DNA of 64,000 bases from Candidatus Eiseniibacteriota bacterium. GTDB lineage: Bacteria; Eisenbacteria; RBG-16-71-46. The position numbers were made by a program, and so were the translations under genes. Shown piece after piece: positions 9,933 to 19,704 of this stretch (positions within the stretch are counted from its first letter, which is position 1; each line of letters starts with the position of its first letter). The notes under the pieces are model-generated. The model ran no database searches. It was not told where the DNA came from and worked only from the letters and a program-made list of their open reading frames with translations. Where the stretch lies: the NCBI GenBank assembly GCA_016215625.1, contig JACRIW010000058.1:96252-160251 (forward strand). The letters are read 5' to 3'.

Positions 9933-9978
9933 CGAAGAGCTGCGGCGCCCAATCTACTTCAGGCGCCGCAGCTCTTCG
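9933..9978. terminator. Long perfect hairpin, likely terminator of the PepSY-like gene
   Basis: 17-bp perfect inverted repeat cgaagagctgcggcgcc (9933-9949) / ggcgccgcagctcttcg (9962-9978), 12-nt loop; lies just downstream of the minus-strand gene ending at 10001. Confidence 0.6.
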
Positions 9979-10000
9979 GAGTGCAAATGTCGTTCGCGGT

Positions 10001-10534
10001 TCAGCCAACCGGTGTGAGGAACAGCGCGATCAGCGCGACGATCACGCCCGCCGCCGCCAGCACGAGGCCGCGCTTCTGCAGCGGGCTGCCGCCCTTGAAC
10101 ATGAAGAACGACGAGCACGCCATGAACAGCAGCATGCTCCCGTACGCGAGCGTCACCCAGTGGATGGGCATGCCGCTGCGCGAGGTGTGCAGTTCGGTCA
10201 TGCGGTCGAAGGGGAAGAGCCATTCCTTCTGGATGCGATCCGCCTGGCCGGTCGCGCCGTCGTACGAGCCGCCGCGGAAGTACAGCACGGTGCCTTCGGT
10301 CCGCTCGACCCGCACCTCGCGCATCTTGAGCGCGGGCGCGAGTGCCTCGGGCGTGAGCCCCGGCTCGAGCTGTACGGGCGTGTGGATCTCGCGCTGCAGG
10401 AAGTTCGTGTCGCGGAAGATCTGCGCGATCCCGCTGAGCGCGAACAGCAGCGTGAGTCCGGCGGTGACGAAACCGATGTCGCGGTGCAGCGCGCGCATCT
10501 GCTGTCCGAAGGTCTTCTTCTCGGTCGAAGCCAT
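10001..10534 (-). CDS. PepSY-associated transmembrane-type membrane protein
   Basis: MASTEKKTFGQQMRALHRDIGFVTAGLTLLFALSGIAQIFRDTNFL... with three predicted hydrophobic segments and the HRDIGF...LFALSG pattern of PepSY_TM-like proteins. Confidence 0.65.
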   Translation of the reverse strand: MASTEKKTFGQQMRALHRDIGFVTAGLTLLFALSGIAQIFRDTNFLQREIHTPVQLEPGLTPEALAPALKMREVRVERTEGTVLYFRGGSYDGATGQADRIQKEWLFPFDRMTELHTSRSGMPIHWVTLAYGSMLLFMACSSFFMFKGGSPLQKRGLVLAAAGVIVALIALFLTPVG

Positions 10535-10755
10535 GTGTGTTCCCCGGTCGTGTCGGATCCCGGGCGAGCGCCGGGACGGGGGAATGTGGCGCGGGAGAAT
10601 CGGGCAACGCGCGGGGGATGTCGAGCAGGTTCGAAGCAGCGCCGAGCGGGCCGGCTCGGCATTCCTTGCCTCGGCGGTCGGTCGCGGGCGTGGAGCGTGT
10701 CCGTCCGGAGGAGTAGGGTGGCGCACGTCCGCTGGCCTTCGGCCGCCGTCATCGA

Positions 10756-12015
10756 GTGGGGGGCATCGTGTCGCTCTCGCGTCTTTGCCGTCTCGTCGTG
10801 TTCGCGCTGCTGCTGTCTTCGCCAGCGTCCGCGCTGCCGCCCGCGCTTCCGCGCGCGGACGACCCGGCCGTGCAGGTCTTCCTCACGAACGATCTCGAAC
10901 GCGCGCTTCCGATGCTGCAGAAGAGCGCGCGCCAGTCGCCAAGGGACGCGGACGCGCTCGCCTGGCTCGCGAGCTGCCAGCGCCGGCTCGGCAAATACGA
11001 CGAGGCCGAGCGGTCGGCGCGGCGCGCGCTCGCGCTCGATCCGCGGCACGCATTCGCGGAAGACGTGCTCGGGGACACGTACAACCCGGTCTATTCGGGC
11101 TGGGAGCGCACGAACGCCGAAAGCACGTGGACGCACCTTCTGCGATCCGTCGAGTGCGACTCGACTTCGTGCGACGCGTGGCCCGGGCTCTGGATCCAGG
11201 CCATGGAGCGGGGTGACCTCGCACTCGAGAAGCGCTCCCTGCGCGCCATGGTGAGCACCGGCTTCCTCACGCCGGGACTTCTCGCATACGCGCGATGGGT
11301 GATCCGGTCGCTCCCCGAGCGCGCCGTGATCGTGTGCAACGGCGACATGGACACCTATCCCCTCGTCGCGCTGCAGGAGACCGAAGCACTCCGGCCCGAC
11401 GTCGCGGTGCTCAACGTGGGCATGCTCGACCTCGCATGGTACCGCCGCTTCGTGCGGGCTCGTCATGCGCTGGTCCTGGCCGGCGACGACTCGGAACTTC
11501 CGCCTCTGCCCGGAGCGCTCGCCCTGAAGGGTGTTCCGGTCGTGGCGCACCAGCTGGTGATGGGCGCGTGGCTCGAGGCCGTCCGCGAAGCCCGGTTCGG
11601 CCGACCGCTCACCGTGGCGCTCGGGCTCCAGGAGGATGCCTATGCGCCCGGCACGCCGCGCCGCGAGGTGTTCCGCGGGCCGTTCGGGGAGCACGTGGCC
11701 GGACGTGTCGAGGCGGACATCGACACCGCGCGCGTGCGAGCGAGCTTCGACTGGCTCGATCGGGCCGCGGCGGGGACGTCCTACGTCGGCGCCCGCGACC
11801 ACAGCCCCATCCGGCGTGCGTACACCGAGTACATGCGGGACAACATCGCCGACCTCGCGAAGCGGTACGCGGACGAAGTGCGGCGGGGAGGCGACGAAAC
11901 GCGCACGCGCGAAGCGAGGGAGTGGGCGCTGCAGATCGCGCGTGAGACGCACGCGAGCGCGGACCTGATTCGAGCGCTTTCGCCGCGCGGTGGCGACGGA
12001 TCCGGCAAGGAATAG
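10756..12015 (+). CDS. Exported TPR protein with a C-terminal domain resembling the soluble part of DUF2723 proteins
   Basis: Signal peptide RLCRLVVFALLLSSPASA; TPR block (DALAWLASCQRRLGKYDEAERSARRALALDPRHAFAEDVLGD); motif LPERAVIVCNGDMDTYPLVALQETEALRPDVAVLNVGMLDLAWYRR. Confidence 0.65.
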   Translation: MGGIVSLSRLCRLVVFALLLSSPASALPPALPRADDPAVQVFLTNDLERALPMLQKSARQSPRDADALAWLASCQRRLGKYDEAERSARRALALDPRHAFAEDVLGDTYNPVYSGWERTNAESTWTHLLRSVECDSTSCDAWPGLWIQAMERGDLALEKRSLRAMVSTGFLTPGLLAYARWVIRSLPERAVIVCNGDMDTYPLVALQETEALRPDVAVLNVGMLDLAWYRRFVRARHALVLAGDDSELPPLPGALALKGVPVVAHQLVMGAWLEAVREARFGRPLTVALGLQEDAYAPGTPRREVFRGPFGEHVAGRVEADIDTARVRASFDWLDRAAAGTSYVGARDHSPIRRAYTEYMRDNIADLAKRYADEVRRGGDETRTREAREWALQIARETHASADLIRALSPRGGDGSGKE

Positions 12016-12129
12016 CGGCGAGCCGCACGCCGCTCCGGTTCCACGATCAGGAAGTGTGCGCACTCGAACGCATCGAGTACTTGGAAATCGCGGGCACATC
12101 GTGGAAAGTGCGGCATCGTCCCGCACCGC

Positions 12130-12750
12130 ATGCTTCACCGCTCGCGTCCGGTATCGCGTTCCGACGCGGGCGGCCCGCAGGGAGCTTTCGACACCACGGA
12201 GGGTGGACTCTTGGCCGCAGGTTCGCGTGTCACCGAGACGGCCCCGGGGCAGCTTCGCGCCTCGGGCAAACTGCTGCGTTGCGATTCCGAGTTCGTGGGC
12301 GTGCACGTGGGCGAGAACGGCCGCCATCTCGTCGCCATCCGCCCCATTCCGCGCGGCACGCGCGTGTTCACGCTCGTCGGCCGCGAGCATCCCGCGCCGA
12401 CCCGGTACTCCGTGCAGGTCGGCCCCGAGCTGCACCTCGACCAGGACTGCGCGCGCGACGAGTTCGAACTCGTGCGCAAGTACTTCTGGCGCTACCTCGA
12501 TCATCACTGCGAGCCCACGGTGTTCATCCGCGACCGCGAGGTGATCGCGACGCGCGACATCCTCGAGGGCGAGGGCGTGACGTTCGACTACAACACGACC
12601 GAGTACGACATGGCTTCGCCGTTCGACTGCGAGTGCGGCAGCGAGCGCTGCGTCGGCACGGTCCGGGGTGCGCGGCACCTGAGCGCCGAGCAGCGCGCGC
12701 GGGTGGAGCACCTCCTGGCGGACTACCTGCTCGGCCAGGTCCAGCGGTAG
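12130..12750 (+). CDS. SET-domain protein (putative lysine methyltransferase)
   Basis: LDHHCEPTVFIRDREVIATRDILEGEGVTFDYNTTEYDMASPFDCECGSERCVGTVRG: SET core (xHxCxP, xTFDYN) plus post-SET-like CxCGxxxC. Start uncertain; an in-frame TTG near 12211 is also possible. Confidence 0.8.
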   Translation: MLHRSRPVSRSDAGGPQGAFDTTEGGLLAAGSRVTETAPGQLRASGKLLRCDSEFVGVHVGENGRHLVAIRPIPRGTRVFTLVGREHPAPTRYSVQVGPELHLDQDCARDEFELVRKYFWRYLDHHCEPTVFIRDREVIATRDILEGEGVTFDYNTTEYDMASPFDCECGSERCVGTVRGARHLSAEQRARVEHLLADYLLGQVQR

Positions 12751-12807
12751 GGACGAGAGCCGCCGCGGGGCGCGCGTCCCCGTGCGCCGTGGTCCGGGAG
12801 TCGAGAC

Positions 12808-12834
12808 GGCCTGCCGGCCTGCCGGCCCGCCGGC
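12808..12834. repeat. Short GC-rich tandem repeat (three ggcC[T/C]GCC units)
   Basis: ggcctgccggcctgccggcccgccggc in the non-coding stretch upstream of pntA. Confidence 0.5.
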
Positions 12835-13079
12835 ATGACAGTCCGTGCACATTCGACTGCGCCTCCCGGACCAGTTGACGCATCCCCGTGGGCCGGGCCA
12901 GCATGCGGGAGGTTGGGGCTTCCCTCACCGCACTCCTTTACTGCGCCCCACCGGCGGCGGCAACGCCACCTCGGTTACACGTCATCCCACCGCGTGAAGG
13001 CACGCCGCTCAAGCGGGCGCGCCGGACGCATCGGAACTCCGGGCCTCGGCCGACATGAGGCACTTTCGGGGGGACCTAT

Positions 13080-14681
13080 ATGGCATTGGTGATCGGAATA
13101 CCCACGGAACTGGCGCCGCTCGAGAAGCGCGTCGCCACCGTGCCCGAAGTGGTCGAGAAGCTGATCAAGCTGGGCTTCTCGGTGATGGTGCAGAGCGGAG
13201 CGGGTGACGCGGCGAACTGCGACGACGCCAGCTACCGTGCCGCCGGCGCGACGATCGCGGACTCGGCGGCCGCGCTGTGGTCGGGTTCGGACATCGTCTT
13301 CAAGGTGCGACCGCCCTCGCTCGACGAGGTCGCCCTCATGCGCGAAGGCGGCACGCTCATTTCCTTCATCTGGCCCGCGCAGAACCCCGACCTCATGCAG
13401 GCGCTCGCGGCCAAGAAGACCACGGTGCTCGCGATCGACTCGCTGCCGCGCCAGCTCAGCCGCGCGCAGAAGATGGACGCGCTCACGTCCATGGCCGGCG
13501 TGAGTGGCTATCGCGCCGTCGTCGAAGCCGCGAACGCGTTCGGCCGCTTCTTCAACGGCCAGATCACGGCCGCCGGCAAGATCCCGCCGGCGAAGGTGTT
13601 CGTCGCCGGCGCCGGCGTCGCCGGTCTCGCCGCGATCGGCACCGCCGCGAACCTCGGCGCGATCGTGCGCGCGAACGACACGCGTGCCGAAGTGGCCGAC
13701 CAGGTCGTCTCGCTCGGCGGCGAGTTCGTGAAGGTGGACTACGACGAGGAAGGCTCCGGTGGCGGCGGCTACGCGAAGGTGATGTCCGAAGGCTTCCAGA
13801 AGGCCCAGCGCGAGATGTACGCGAAGCAGGCCCGCGAAGTGGACATCATCATCACGACCGCGCTCATCCCGGGTAAGCCCGCGCCGCGGCTCATCACGGC
13901 CGAGATGGTGCAGAGCATGAAGCCGGGCAGCGTCATCGTGGACATGGCCGCCGAGCAGGGCGGCAACTGCGAACTGACCGAGCCGGGCAAGGCGGTCGTG
14001 AAGCACGGCGTGACGATCGTCGGCTACACCGACCTCGCCAGCCGTCTCGCCAAGCAGTCGTCGTCGCTCTACGCCACGAACCTGTTCCGCCTCACCGAGG
14101 AGCTGTGCAAGGCGAAGGACGGCACGGTCGACGTGAACATGGAGGACGAGGCGATCCGCGGCCTCACGGTGATCAAGGAAGGCGCGATCACGTGGCCGCC
14201 GCCGGCTCCGAAGCCGGTCGCCGCTCCTCCCGCACCTCCGGCCGCCGCGGCGAAGCCCGCCGAGAAGAAGGGCGGACACGGTCACGGCGCGGTGCAGGCG
14301 CCGGCGTCCTGGAAGGAGACGGGCATCCAGTTCGGCGTCGTCGCGGTGCTCTTCTACCTGATCGGCGCCGGAGCGCCCTCGGCGTTCTTGTCGCATTTCA
14401 CGGTGTTCGTGCTCGCGTGCTTCGTGGGCTACATGGTCGTGTGGAACGTCACGGCGGCGCTGCATACGCCGCTCATGAGCGTGACCAACGCGATCTCCAG
14501 CATCATCGTGCTCGGTGCGCTCGTGCAGGTCGCGCCGCCGCTGCTCGGTGAAGGCGCTTCCGTGGTTCGTCCCGTGGGCTGGATCCTCGGCCTCGCGGTG
14601 GCGAGCATCGTCCTCGTGACCATCAACATGTTCGGCGGCTTCGCGGTGACGCGTCGCATGCTCGACATGTTCCGGAAGTAG
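13080..14681 (+). CDS. pntA: NAD(P) transhydrogenase subunit alpha (alpha1 and alpha2 in one chain)
   Basis: [33 protein letters not shown]..., [78 protein letters not shown], followed by C-terminal transmembrane helices. Confidence 0.97.
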   Translation: MALVIGIPTELAPLEKRVATVPEVVEKLIKLGFSVMVQSGAGDAANCDDASYRAAGATIADSAAALWSGSDIVFKVRPPSLDEVALMREGGTLISFIWPAQNPDLMQALAAKKTTVLAIDSLPRQLSRAQKMDALTSMAGVSGYRAVVEAANAFGRFFNGQITAAGKIPPAKVFVAGAGVAGLAAIGTAANLGAIVRANDTRAEVADQVVSLGGEFVKVDYDEEGSGGGGYAKVMSEGFQKAQREMYAKQAREVDIIITTALIPGKPAPRLITAEMVQSMKPGSVIVDMAAEQGGNCELTEPGKAVVKHGVTIVGYTDLASRLAKQSSSLYATNLFRLTEELCKAKDGTVDVNMEDEAIRGLTVIKEGAITWPPPAPKPVAAPPAPPAAAAKPAEKKGGHGHGAVQAPASWKETGIQFGVVAVLFYLIGAGAPSAFLSHFTVFVLACFVGYMVVWNVTAALHTPLMSVTNAISSIIVLGALVQVAPPLLGEGASVVRPVGWILGLAVASIVLVTINMFGGFAVTRRMLDMFRK

Positions 14682-14690
14682 GGGGCCGCC

Positions 14691-16121
14691 ATGAACACGA
14701 CTTCACTGCTCTCGCAGCCCCTCGCCACGGTCGCCTACATCGGCGCGACCATCCTGTTCATCATGAGCCTCGGCGGACTCTCGCATCCCGAAACGAGCCG
14801 CCGCGGCAACCAGTACGGCATCATCGGCATGGCGATCGCCGTGCTCGCCACGATCTTCGGACCGAAGGTCACGCCTGCGGGCTGGGGCTGGATCGTCGGC
14901 GCCATGGCGGTGGGCGGAAGCATCGGCATCTACGCGGCGCGGACCGTGAAGATGACGCAGATGCCCGAACTCGTCGCGCTCATGCACAGCCTCGTCGGTC
15001 TCGCCGCCGTGTTCGTCGGCTACGCGAACTACATCGACCCGGCCGCGTCGGCGAACCTGCCGGCGGACGAGCACATGGTGCACCTGATCGAGACGTACGT
15101 CGGCATCCTGATCGGCGCCGTCACGTTCTCGGGCTCGATCGTCGCGTTCGGCAAGCTCGCGGGCAAGATCAGCGGCAAGCCGGTCATCCTCCCGGGGCGG
15201 CACTTCCTCAACCTGATCGCGCTCGGCGTGGTGATCTGGTTCGGCGTGCAGTTCGCGGGCGCGCACGAAGTGTCGCAGGGCATGGTCCCGCTCTACGTGA
15301 TGACCGCGATCGCGCTGCTCTTCGGCGTGCACATGGTCATGGCGATCGGCGGCGCGGACATGCCGGTCGTCGTCTCGATGCTCAACAGCTACTCCGGCTG
15401 GGCGGCCGCCGCGACGGGCTTCATGCTGTCGAACGACCTGCTCATCGTGACCGGCGCGCTGGTGGGTTCGAGCGGCGCGATCCTCTCGTACATCATGTGC
15501 AAGGCGATGAACCGCCAGTTCTTCTCGGTGATCGCCGGCGGCTTCGGCACCGAGGGCGGTGCGGCGCCGGCCGCGGGCGCGGTGCCCGCGGGCGAGGTCA
15601 CGCCGATCACGTCGGCCGAGACGGCCGAACTGCTGCGTGACGCGAAGAACGTCATCCTCGTGCCGGGCTACGGCATGGCCGTGGCGCAGGCGCAGCACAC
15701 GGTGTTCGAGATCACGAAGCTCCTGCGCGAGAAGGGCGTCAACGTCCGGTTCGGCATCCATCCGGTCGCCGGCCGCATGCCGGGGCACATGAACGTGCTG
15801 CTCGCCGAGGCGAAGGTGCCGTACGACATCGTGCTCGAAATGGAGGAGCTCAACGACGACTTCCCCGACACCGATGTCGCGATGGTGATCGGCGCGAACG
15901 ACATCGTGAACCCGGCCGCCGAGGACGATCCGACGAGCCCGATCGCCGGCATGCCGGTGCTCCAGGTGTGGAAGGCGAAGACGTCGATCGTGATGAAGCG
16001 CTCGATGGCGTCGGGCTACGCGGGTGTGGACAACCCGCTCTTCTACAAGGAAAACAACCGGATGCTGTTCGGCGACGCCAAGAAGATGCTCGACGAAGTG
16101 CTGGTGGCGCTGAAGGGCTGA
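14691..16121 (+). CDS. pntB: NAD(P) transhydrogenase subunit beta
   Basis: Multi-TM N-terminus; [89 protein letters not shown]. Confidence 0.97.
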   Translation: MNTTSLLSQPLATVAYIGATILFIMSLGGLSHPETSRRGNQYGIIGMAIAVLATIFGPKVTPAGWGWIVGAMAVGGSIGIYAARTVKMTQMPELVALMHSLVGLAAVFVGYANYIDPAASANLPADEHMVHLIETYVGILIGAVTFSGSIVAFGKLAGKISGKPVILPGRHFLNLIALGVVIWFGVQFAGAHEVSQGMVPLYVMTAIALLFGVHMVMAIGGADMPVVVSMLNSYSGWAAAATGFMLSNDLLIVTGALVGSSGAILSYIMCKAMNRQFFSVIAGGFGTEGGAAPAAGAVPAGEVTPITSAETAELLRDAKNVILVPGYGMAVAQAQHTVFEITKLLREKGVNVRFGIHPVAGRMPGHMNVLLAEAKVPYDIVLEMEELNDDFPDTDVAMVIGANDIVNPAAEDDPTSPIAGMPVLQVWKAKTSIVMKRSMASGYAGVDNPLFYKENNRMLFGDAKKMLDEVLVALKG

Positions 16122-16141
16122 CGCCGCGATCAGGACGCACG

Positions 16142-16174
16142 AACGCCCCGGGAGCGAAACACTCCCGGGGCGTT
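16142..16174. terminator. Intrinsic terminator between convergent pntB and secreted-protein gene
   Basis: 13-bp perfect stem aacgccccgggag / ctcccggggcgtt, 7-nt loop, followed by a short T-rich stretch. Confidence 0.8.
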
Positions 16175-16197
16175 TCGATTGCCCTGCGAGACCCGAC

Positions 16198-17142
16198 CTA
16201 CTCGATCCGGATCACCACGCCGGGGTTCGCGGCCGGGTCGTCGGGCGTGCGGAAGTAGTACGTGCCCGGCCGGACGCGGCGGCCATTCGAGTCGAGACCA
16301 TCCCATTCGACGGTCCGTGCGCCCGCGGCACCGGCCGGCGATTCGAGCTGCCGGACGCGACGGCCGCCGATGTCGTAGAGCACCACGCGAACGCTCCCCG
16401 AAGGCGTGGTCGTGAAGTGCAGCGTCGTCGCGCGCCGGAACGGATTCGGTGCCGCGCCCGAGCGCGCGCCGCCGCGCGAGCCCGGGGTCACGGACGTCGT
16501 CGCACAGCCGTCGGCGTGCGCGTTGTGGCGCACCCATTCCCAGCGCGTCGTCCCCCAGGCGAGCGACGAGCCGTCGCCCCAGAGCACGCGCGGCGTCGGG
16601 GAGTGGTCCGAGGCGGACGTGTAGGCCGATCCGGACAGGAGCGGCACACCAGCCTGGTACACCGTCACGCTCGTGCCGTTCACGATCCGGACGCGATAGG
16701 TGTGCATGCCGGAGGTCGAAGCGGCGGCGGTGAGCGCGGCGCCGCACGGGTTCGTCACGAGCATCACCTCCCCGGGCGCGACGAAGCAGAGCGAGCCGAA
16801 GTGGGGCGCGGTCGTGACGTTGAGCGCCGCCACCTGCCGGTAGTGCCCGCACGGGCCGACGCACTCGGTGCCCTGGTCCACGGCGAGGCGCGCCTCGAGC
16901 ACGAGCGTGTCGGGGATCGCGATGGACGTGTCGCTCTGGAGGTAGAGCACGTTCTGGGAGCAACTCGTCGTCGCGATCCGGAAGACGTCCCCGATGAACG
17001 TGGCGGCGCCGCCGTTCGTGATCTTCGTCCAGGCCGGGCAGACGGAGTCCGGCGGGCTGCCGCTCGCGGCATTCCATTCGACGACGGCGCCGTGGGCCGG
17101 GGGCACGAGGACGAGGAGCATGAGGGCGATGCCGAGGAACAT
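16198..17142 (-). CDS. Secreted protein with FlgD-like Ig C-terminal domain
   Basis: Signal peptide MFLGIALMLLVLVPPAHGA; C-terminal NPFRRATTLHFTTTPSGSVRVVLYDIGGRRVRQLESPAGAAGARTVEWDGLDSNGRRVRPGTYYFRT...VVIRIE. GTG at 17154 is an alternative start. Confidence 0.82.
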   Translation of the reverse strand: MFLGIALMLLVLVPPAHGAVVEWNAASGSPPDSVCPAWTKITNGGAATFIGDVFRIATTSCSQNVLYLQSDTSIAIPDTLVLEARLAVDQGTECVGPCGHYRQVAALNVTTAPHFGSLCFVAPGEVMLVTNPCGAALTAAASTSGMHTYRVRIVNGTSVTVYQAGVPLLSGSAYTSASDHSPTPRVLWGDGSSLAWGTTRWEWVRHNAHADGCATTSVTPGSRGGARSGAAPNPFRRATTLHFTTTPSGSVRVVLYDIGGRRVRQLESPAGAAGARTVEWDGLDSNGRRVRPGTYYFRTPDDPAANPGVVIRIE

Positions 17143-17278
17143 GGGGTGTCTCACGAGAAGTCCCTCCGAGGTGCGGGCCGAGTCGTGCGCGAAGTGATTC
17201 CAGTGGTGCACTGGTTCATACTTCAAACGTATCGCGGAGGCGAAAGCGAACGGGAGCCCGAAGGGGGGGCGCGGTGCG

Positions 17279-19507
17279 TCAACCCGCTCGGGACTCCAGC
17301 GCCGTGCGCGCCGCGGCGAGCCGTTCGGGACTGCCGATCTCGTACCAGCGTTCCCCAGGCACGAGCCACGGCCGGATCGCATGTCCCGCGGCCGCGAGCC
17401 GCAGCCACAGCGGCGGGAGCGCGAACGCGCCGCGCTCGGTCACTTGATCGAGCAGTTCGGGCGAGCACGCGTGCACGCCCGAGAACGCGTACGCGCGCAC
17501 GGCGCCGCGCGGCGGGCGCGCTTCGGTGCGCTCGCCCCTCGCGCGGTCCTCGCGGCCGAAGAGGCCGTCGTCGTCGAAGAGCAGGTAGCGCTTGGTCTCG
17601 CGCTCCTGCACGGCGAGCGTCGCGAGCGCGCCGCTCGCGCGGTGCTCGTCGAGCAGTGCGCCCAGGTCGGCGTCCAGGATCACGTCCACGTTGTGGGCGA
17701 GGATCGGGCCCTCGCGACGGAAGTGCTCGCGCGCGTGCCAGAGGCCGCCGCCGGTCTCGAGCGGGCGTTCGACCTCGCGGCTCACGATCACTTCCGCCCC
17801 GAGGTCGTGCGTCGCGAGGAACTGCTCGATCGCCCCGGCGTGATGGTGCACGTTGACCACGAGCCGCCCGGCGCCCGCGGCGACGAGCGCGCGCGCGGTG
17901 TGCTCGAGCATCGTGAGCCCGCCGACCTCGATGAGCGCTTTGGGCGTCGTCGCGCCGAGTTCGCCCAGCCGCGTGCCGAGCCCGGCCGCGAAGATCATGC
18001 CGTCGGTCACCCGGTCGTCGGCACGTCTGCGCGCCGCTGGCGCGCTCTTGAGAGGGGACAGGTCGCCCGCCAGCTTCCAGCGTGCTTCCGCGGTGTGGCG
18101 CAGGTCCACGGTCACGTCGGGATGGCGCTCGTGCAGCCAGCGCGTGAGGCGCTCGGCGAAGTAGACCGAGCGGTGCTGGCCGCCCGTGCAGCCGAACGAG
18201 ACGCTGAAGTCGGTGAAGTTGCGCTCGCGGAAGTTGGTGACGTGCGCGTCCACGAGCCCGGCCACGTGACGCCAGAACTTCTCGGTCTCCGGCAGCGCCT
18301 CGAGGAAGCGCGCGATGGCCGGGTCGGTGCCGATCCGGCCCGAGAGTTCGGGACGGCGCCCGGGATTCGAGAGCGAGCGGCAGTCGAACGCGAAGCCGCC
18401 GCCGTTGCCCGACTCGTCGGCGGGCACGCCGTCGCGATAGCTGAACGAGGCGACGTGCACGCGCAGGCCCTTCGGCGGTTCGATCGGGCGCGGGCGCTCG
18501 GCCCACTCGGCGACGATGTGCCGGAACGCGCGCTCGATCTCGGGCAGCTCGATCGGCAGGCCCTTCGCGAGCAGCCCGGCGATGTTGCGCGCCTGGTGCG
18601 GCACGCTCTCGAGGAAGCGCGGCTTGCGCTCGAAGAAGCCCCGGTAACCGTACGCGCCCATCGCCTGCATGATGCGCACGAGCACGTAGCCGGGATAGAA
18701 GTTCAGGAACTCCTCGCGCCGGCCGCCGGTCTCGGCCTCGAACGCGTCGAGGTAGTGGCGGAGCAGGTGGTCGCGCACGGAATCCGGCAGGTCCGCCTTG
18801 CCGTCGTAGAGCAGCGAGGCGATGTCGTACTGCGCCGCGCCGCGCCGTCCGCCCTGGTAGTCCACGAGCCACGGCTCGCCGTCACGCAGCAGGATGTTCC
18901 GCGACTGGAAGTCGCGATACAGGAAGAACGACGTGTCGGCCGCGAGCAGGTGCGTGACGAGCTTGCGGAAGTCGTCCTCGAGCGGCTGCTCGCGGAACGG
19001 CACGTGCGCGAGCTTGAGGAAGTGGTACTTGAAGTAGTTCAGGTCCCACATCATCGACTGCTCGTCGAACGCCGGACGCGGATACGCGAGCGAGAAGTCC
19101 ACGGCCTTCGCGCCGCGCGACTGGATGCGCGGCAGCAGCGCGACGACGCGCTCGTAGGCGGTGAGCGCGCTGGCAGGGAACTCGCCCGGCGCCGCGTCCT
19201 TGCGCGCCCTGGACAGCGCGGCGAAGAGCGTCGTGTCGCCGAGGTCCTCCTCGATCCAGAGGCCGAGGTTCAGGTCCTCGGCGAAGATCTCGGGAACCGG
19301 CAGGCTCGCGGCGCGCAGTGCGCGCGAGTAGGCGAGGAACGTGCGGTTCTCGTCGGCGTCGGGGCCGAAACCGCCGACGACCGTGCCGCCGTCGGCCGCG
19401 CGCATGCGCCAGTAGACGCGCTGCGAACCGTCCGCGGCGATGCGTTCGATGGCGTGCGGCGGACGGCCGTACGTGTGCGTGTACAGAGCGATGATCGCGT
19501 TGCGCAT
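17279..19507 (-). CDS. Three-domain fusion: AmgK-like sugar/aminoglycoside-type phosphotransferase, RapZ C-terminal domain, MurU-like nucleotidyltransferase
   Basis: Kinase part (about aa 1-345): FFLYRDFQSRNILLRDGEPWLVDYQGGRRGAAQYDIASLLYD. RapZ-C part (about aa 348-478): VHVASFSYRDGVP...FAFDCRSLSNPGRRPELSGRIGTDPAIARFLE...FTDFSVSFGCTGGQHRSVYFAERLTRWL. NTP-transferase part (about aa 503-742): MIFAAGLGTRLGELGATTPKALIEVGGLTMLEHT...ILAHNVDVILDADL...WYEIGSPERL. Confidence 0.88.
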   Translation of the reverse strand: MRNAIIALYTHTYGRPPHAIERIAADGSQRVYWRMRAADGGTVVGGFGPDADENRTFLAYSRALRAASLPVPEIFAEDLNLGLWIEEDLGDTTLFAALSRARKDAAPGEFPASALTAYERVVALLPRIQSRGAKAVDFSLAYPRPAFDEQSMMWDLNYFKYHFLKLAHVPFREQPLEDDFRKLVTHLLAADTSFFLYRDFQSRNILLRDGEPWLVDYQGGRRGAAQYDIASLLYDGKADLPDSVRDHLLRHYLDAFEAETGGRREEFLNFYPGYVLVRIMQAMGAYGYRGFFERKPRFLESVPHQARNIAGLLAKGLPIELPEIERAFRHIVAEWAERPRPIEPPKGLRVHVASFSYRDGVPADESGNGGGFAFDCRSLSNPGRRPELSGRIGTDPAIARFLEALPETEKFWRHVAGLVDAHVTNFRERNFTDFSVSFGCTGGQHRSVYFAERLTRWLHERHPDVTVDLRHTAEARWKLAGDLSPLKSAPAARRRADDRVTDGMIFAAGLGTRLGELGATTPKALIEVGGLTMLEHTARALVAAGAGRLVVNVHHHAGAIEQFLATHDLGAEVIVSREVERPLETGGGLWHAREHFRREGPILAHNVDVILDADLGALLDEHRASGALATLAVQERETKRYLLFDDDGLFGREDRARGERTEARPPRGAVRAYAFSGVHACSPELLDQVTERGAFALPPLWLRLAAAGHAIRPWLVPGERWYEIGSPERLAAARTALESRAG

Positions 19508-19704
19508 GGGGCGGCAGGATACGCGAGGGGGCGCGTGGCGGTCATCCCGGAGTCGGTTGGTCTCGACGCCCTCGCTCGCGCCGGACCGAATCGACTATGC
19601 TGCCGCTCGTCCCGCCGCCGGTTCCGGTGGCGAAGCGGGAGCCACGGCTGCCCCCCGAGCCTCGATCGATGCTCACCTCCACGGATGGAAGGAGGGATCG
19701 GCGC

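Noticed and set aside
19508-19704. Possible small gene or regulatory RNA between the fusion gene and the GH43-like gene
   Set aside because: No clear start, structure or motif; treated as a divergent promoter region.
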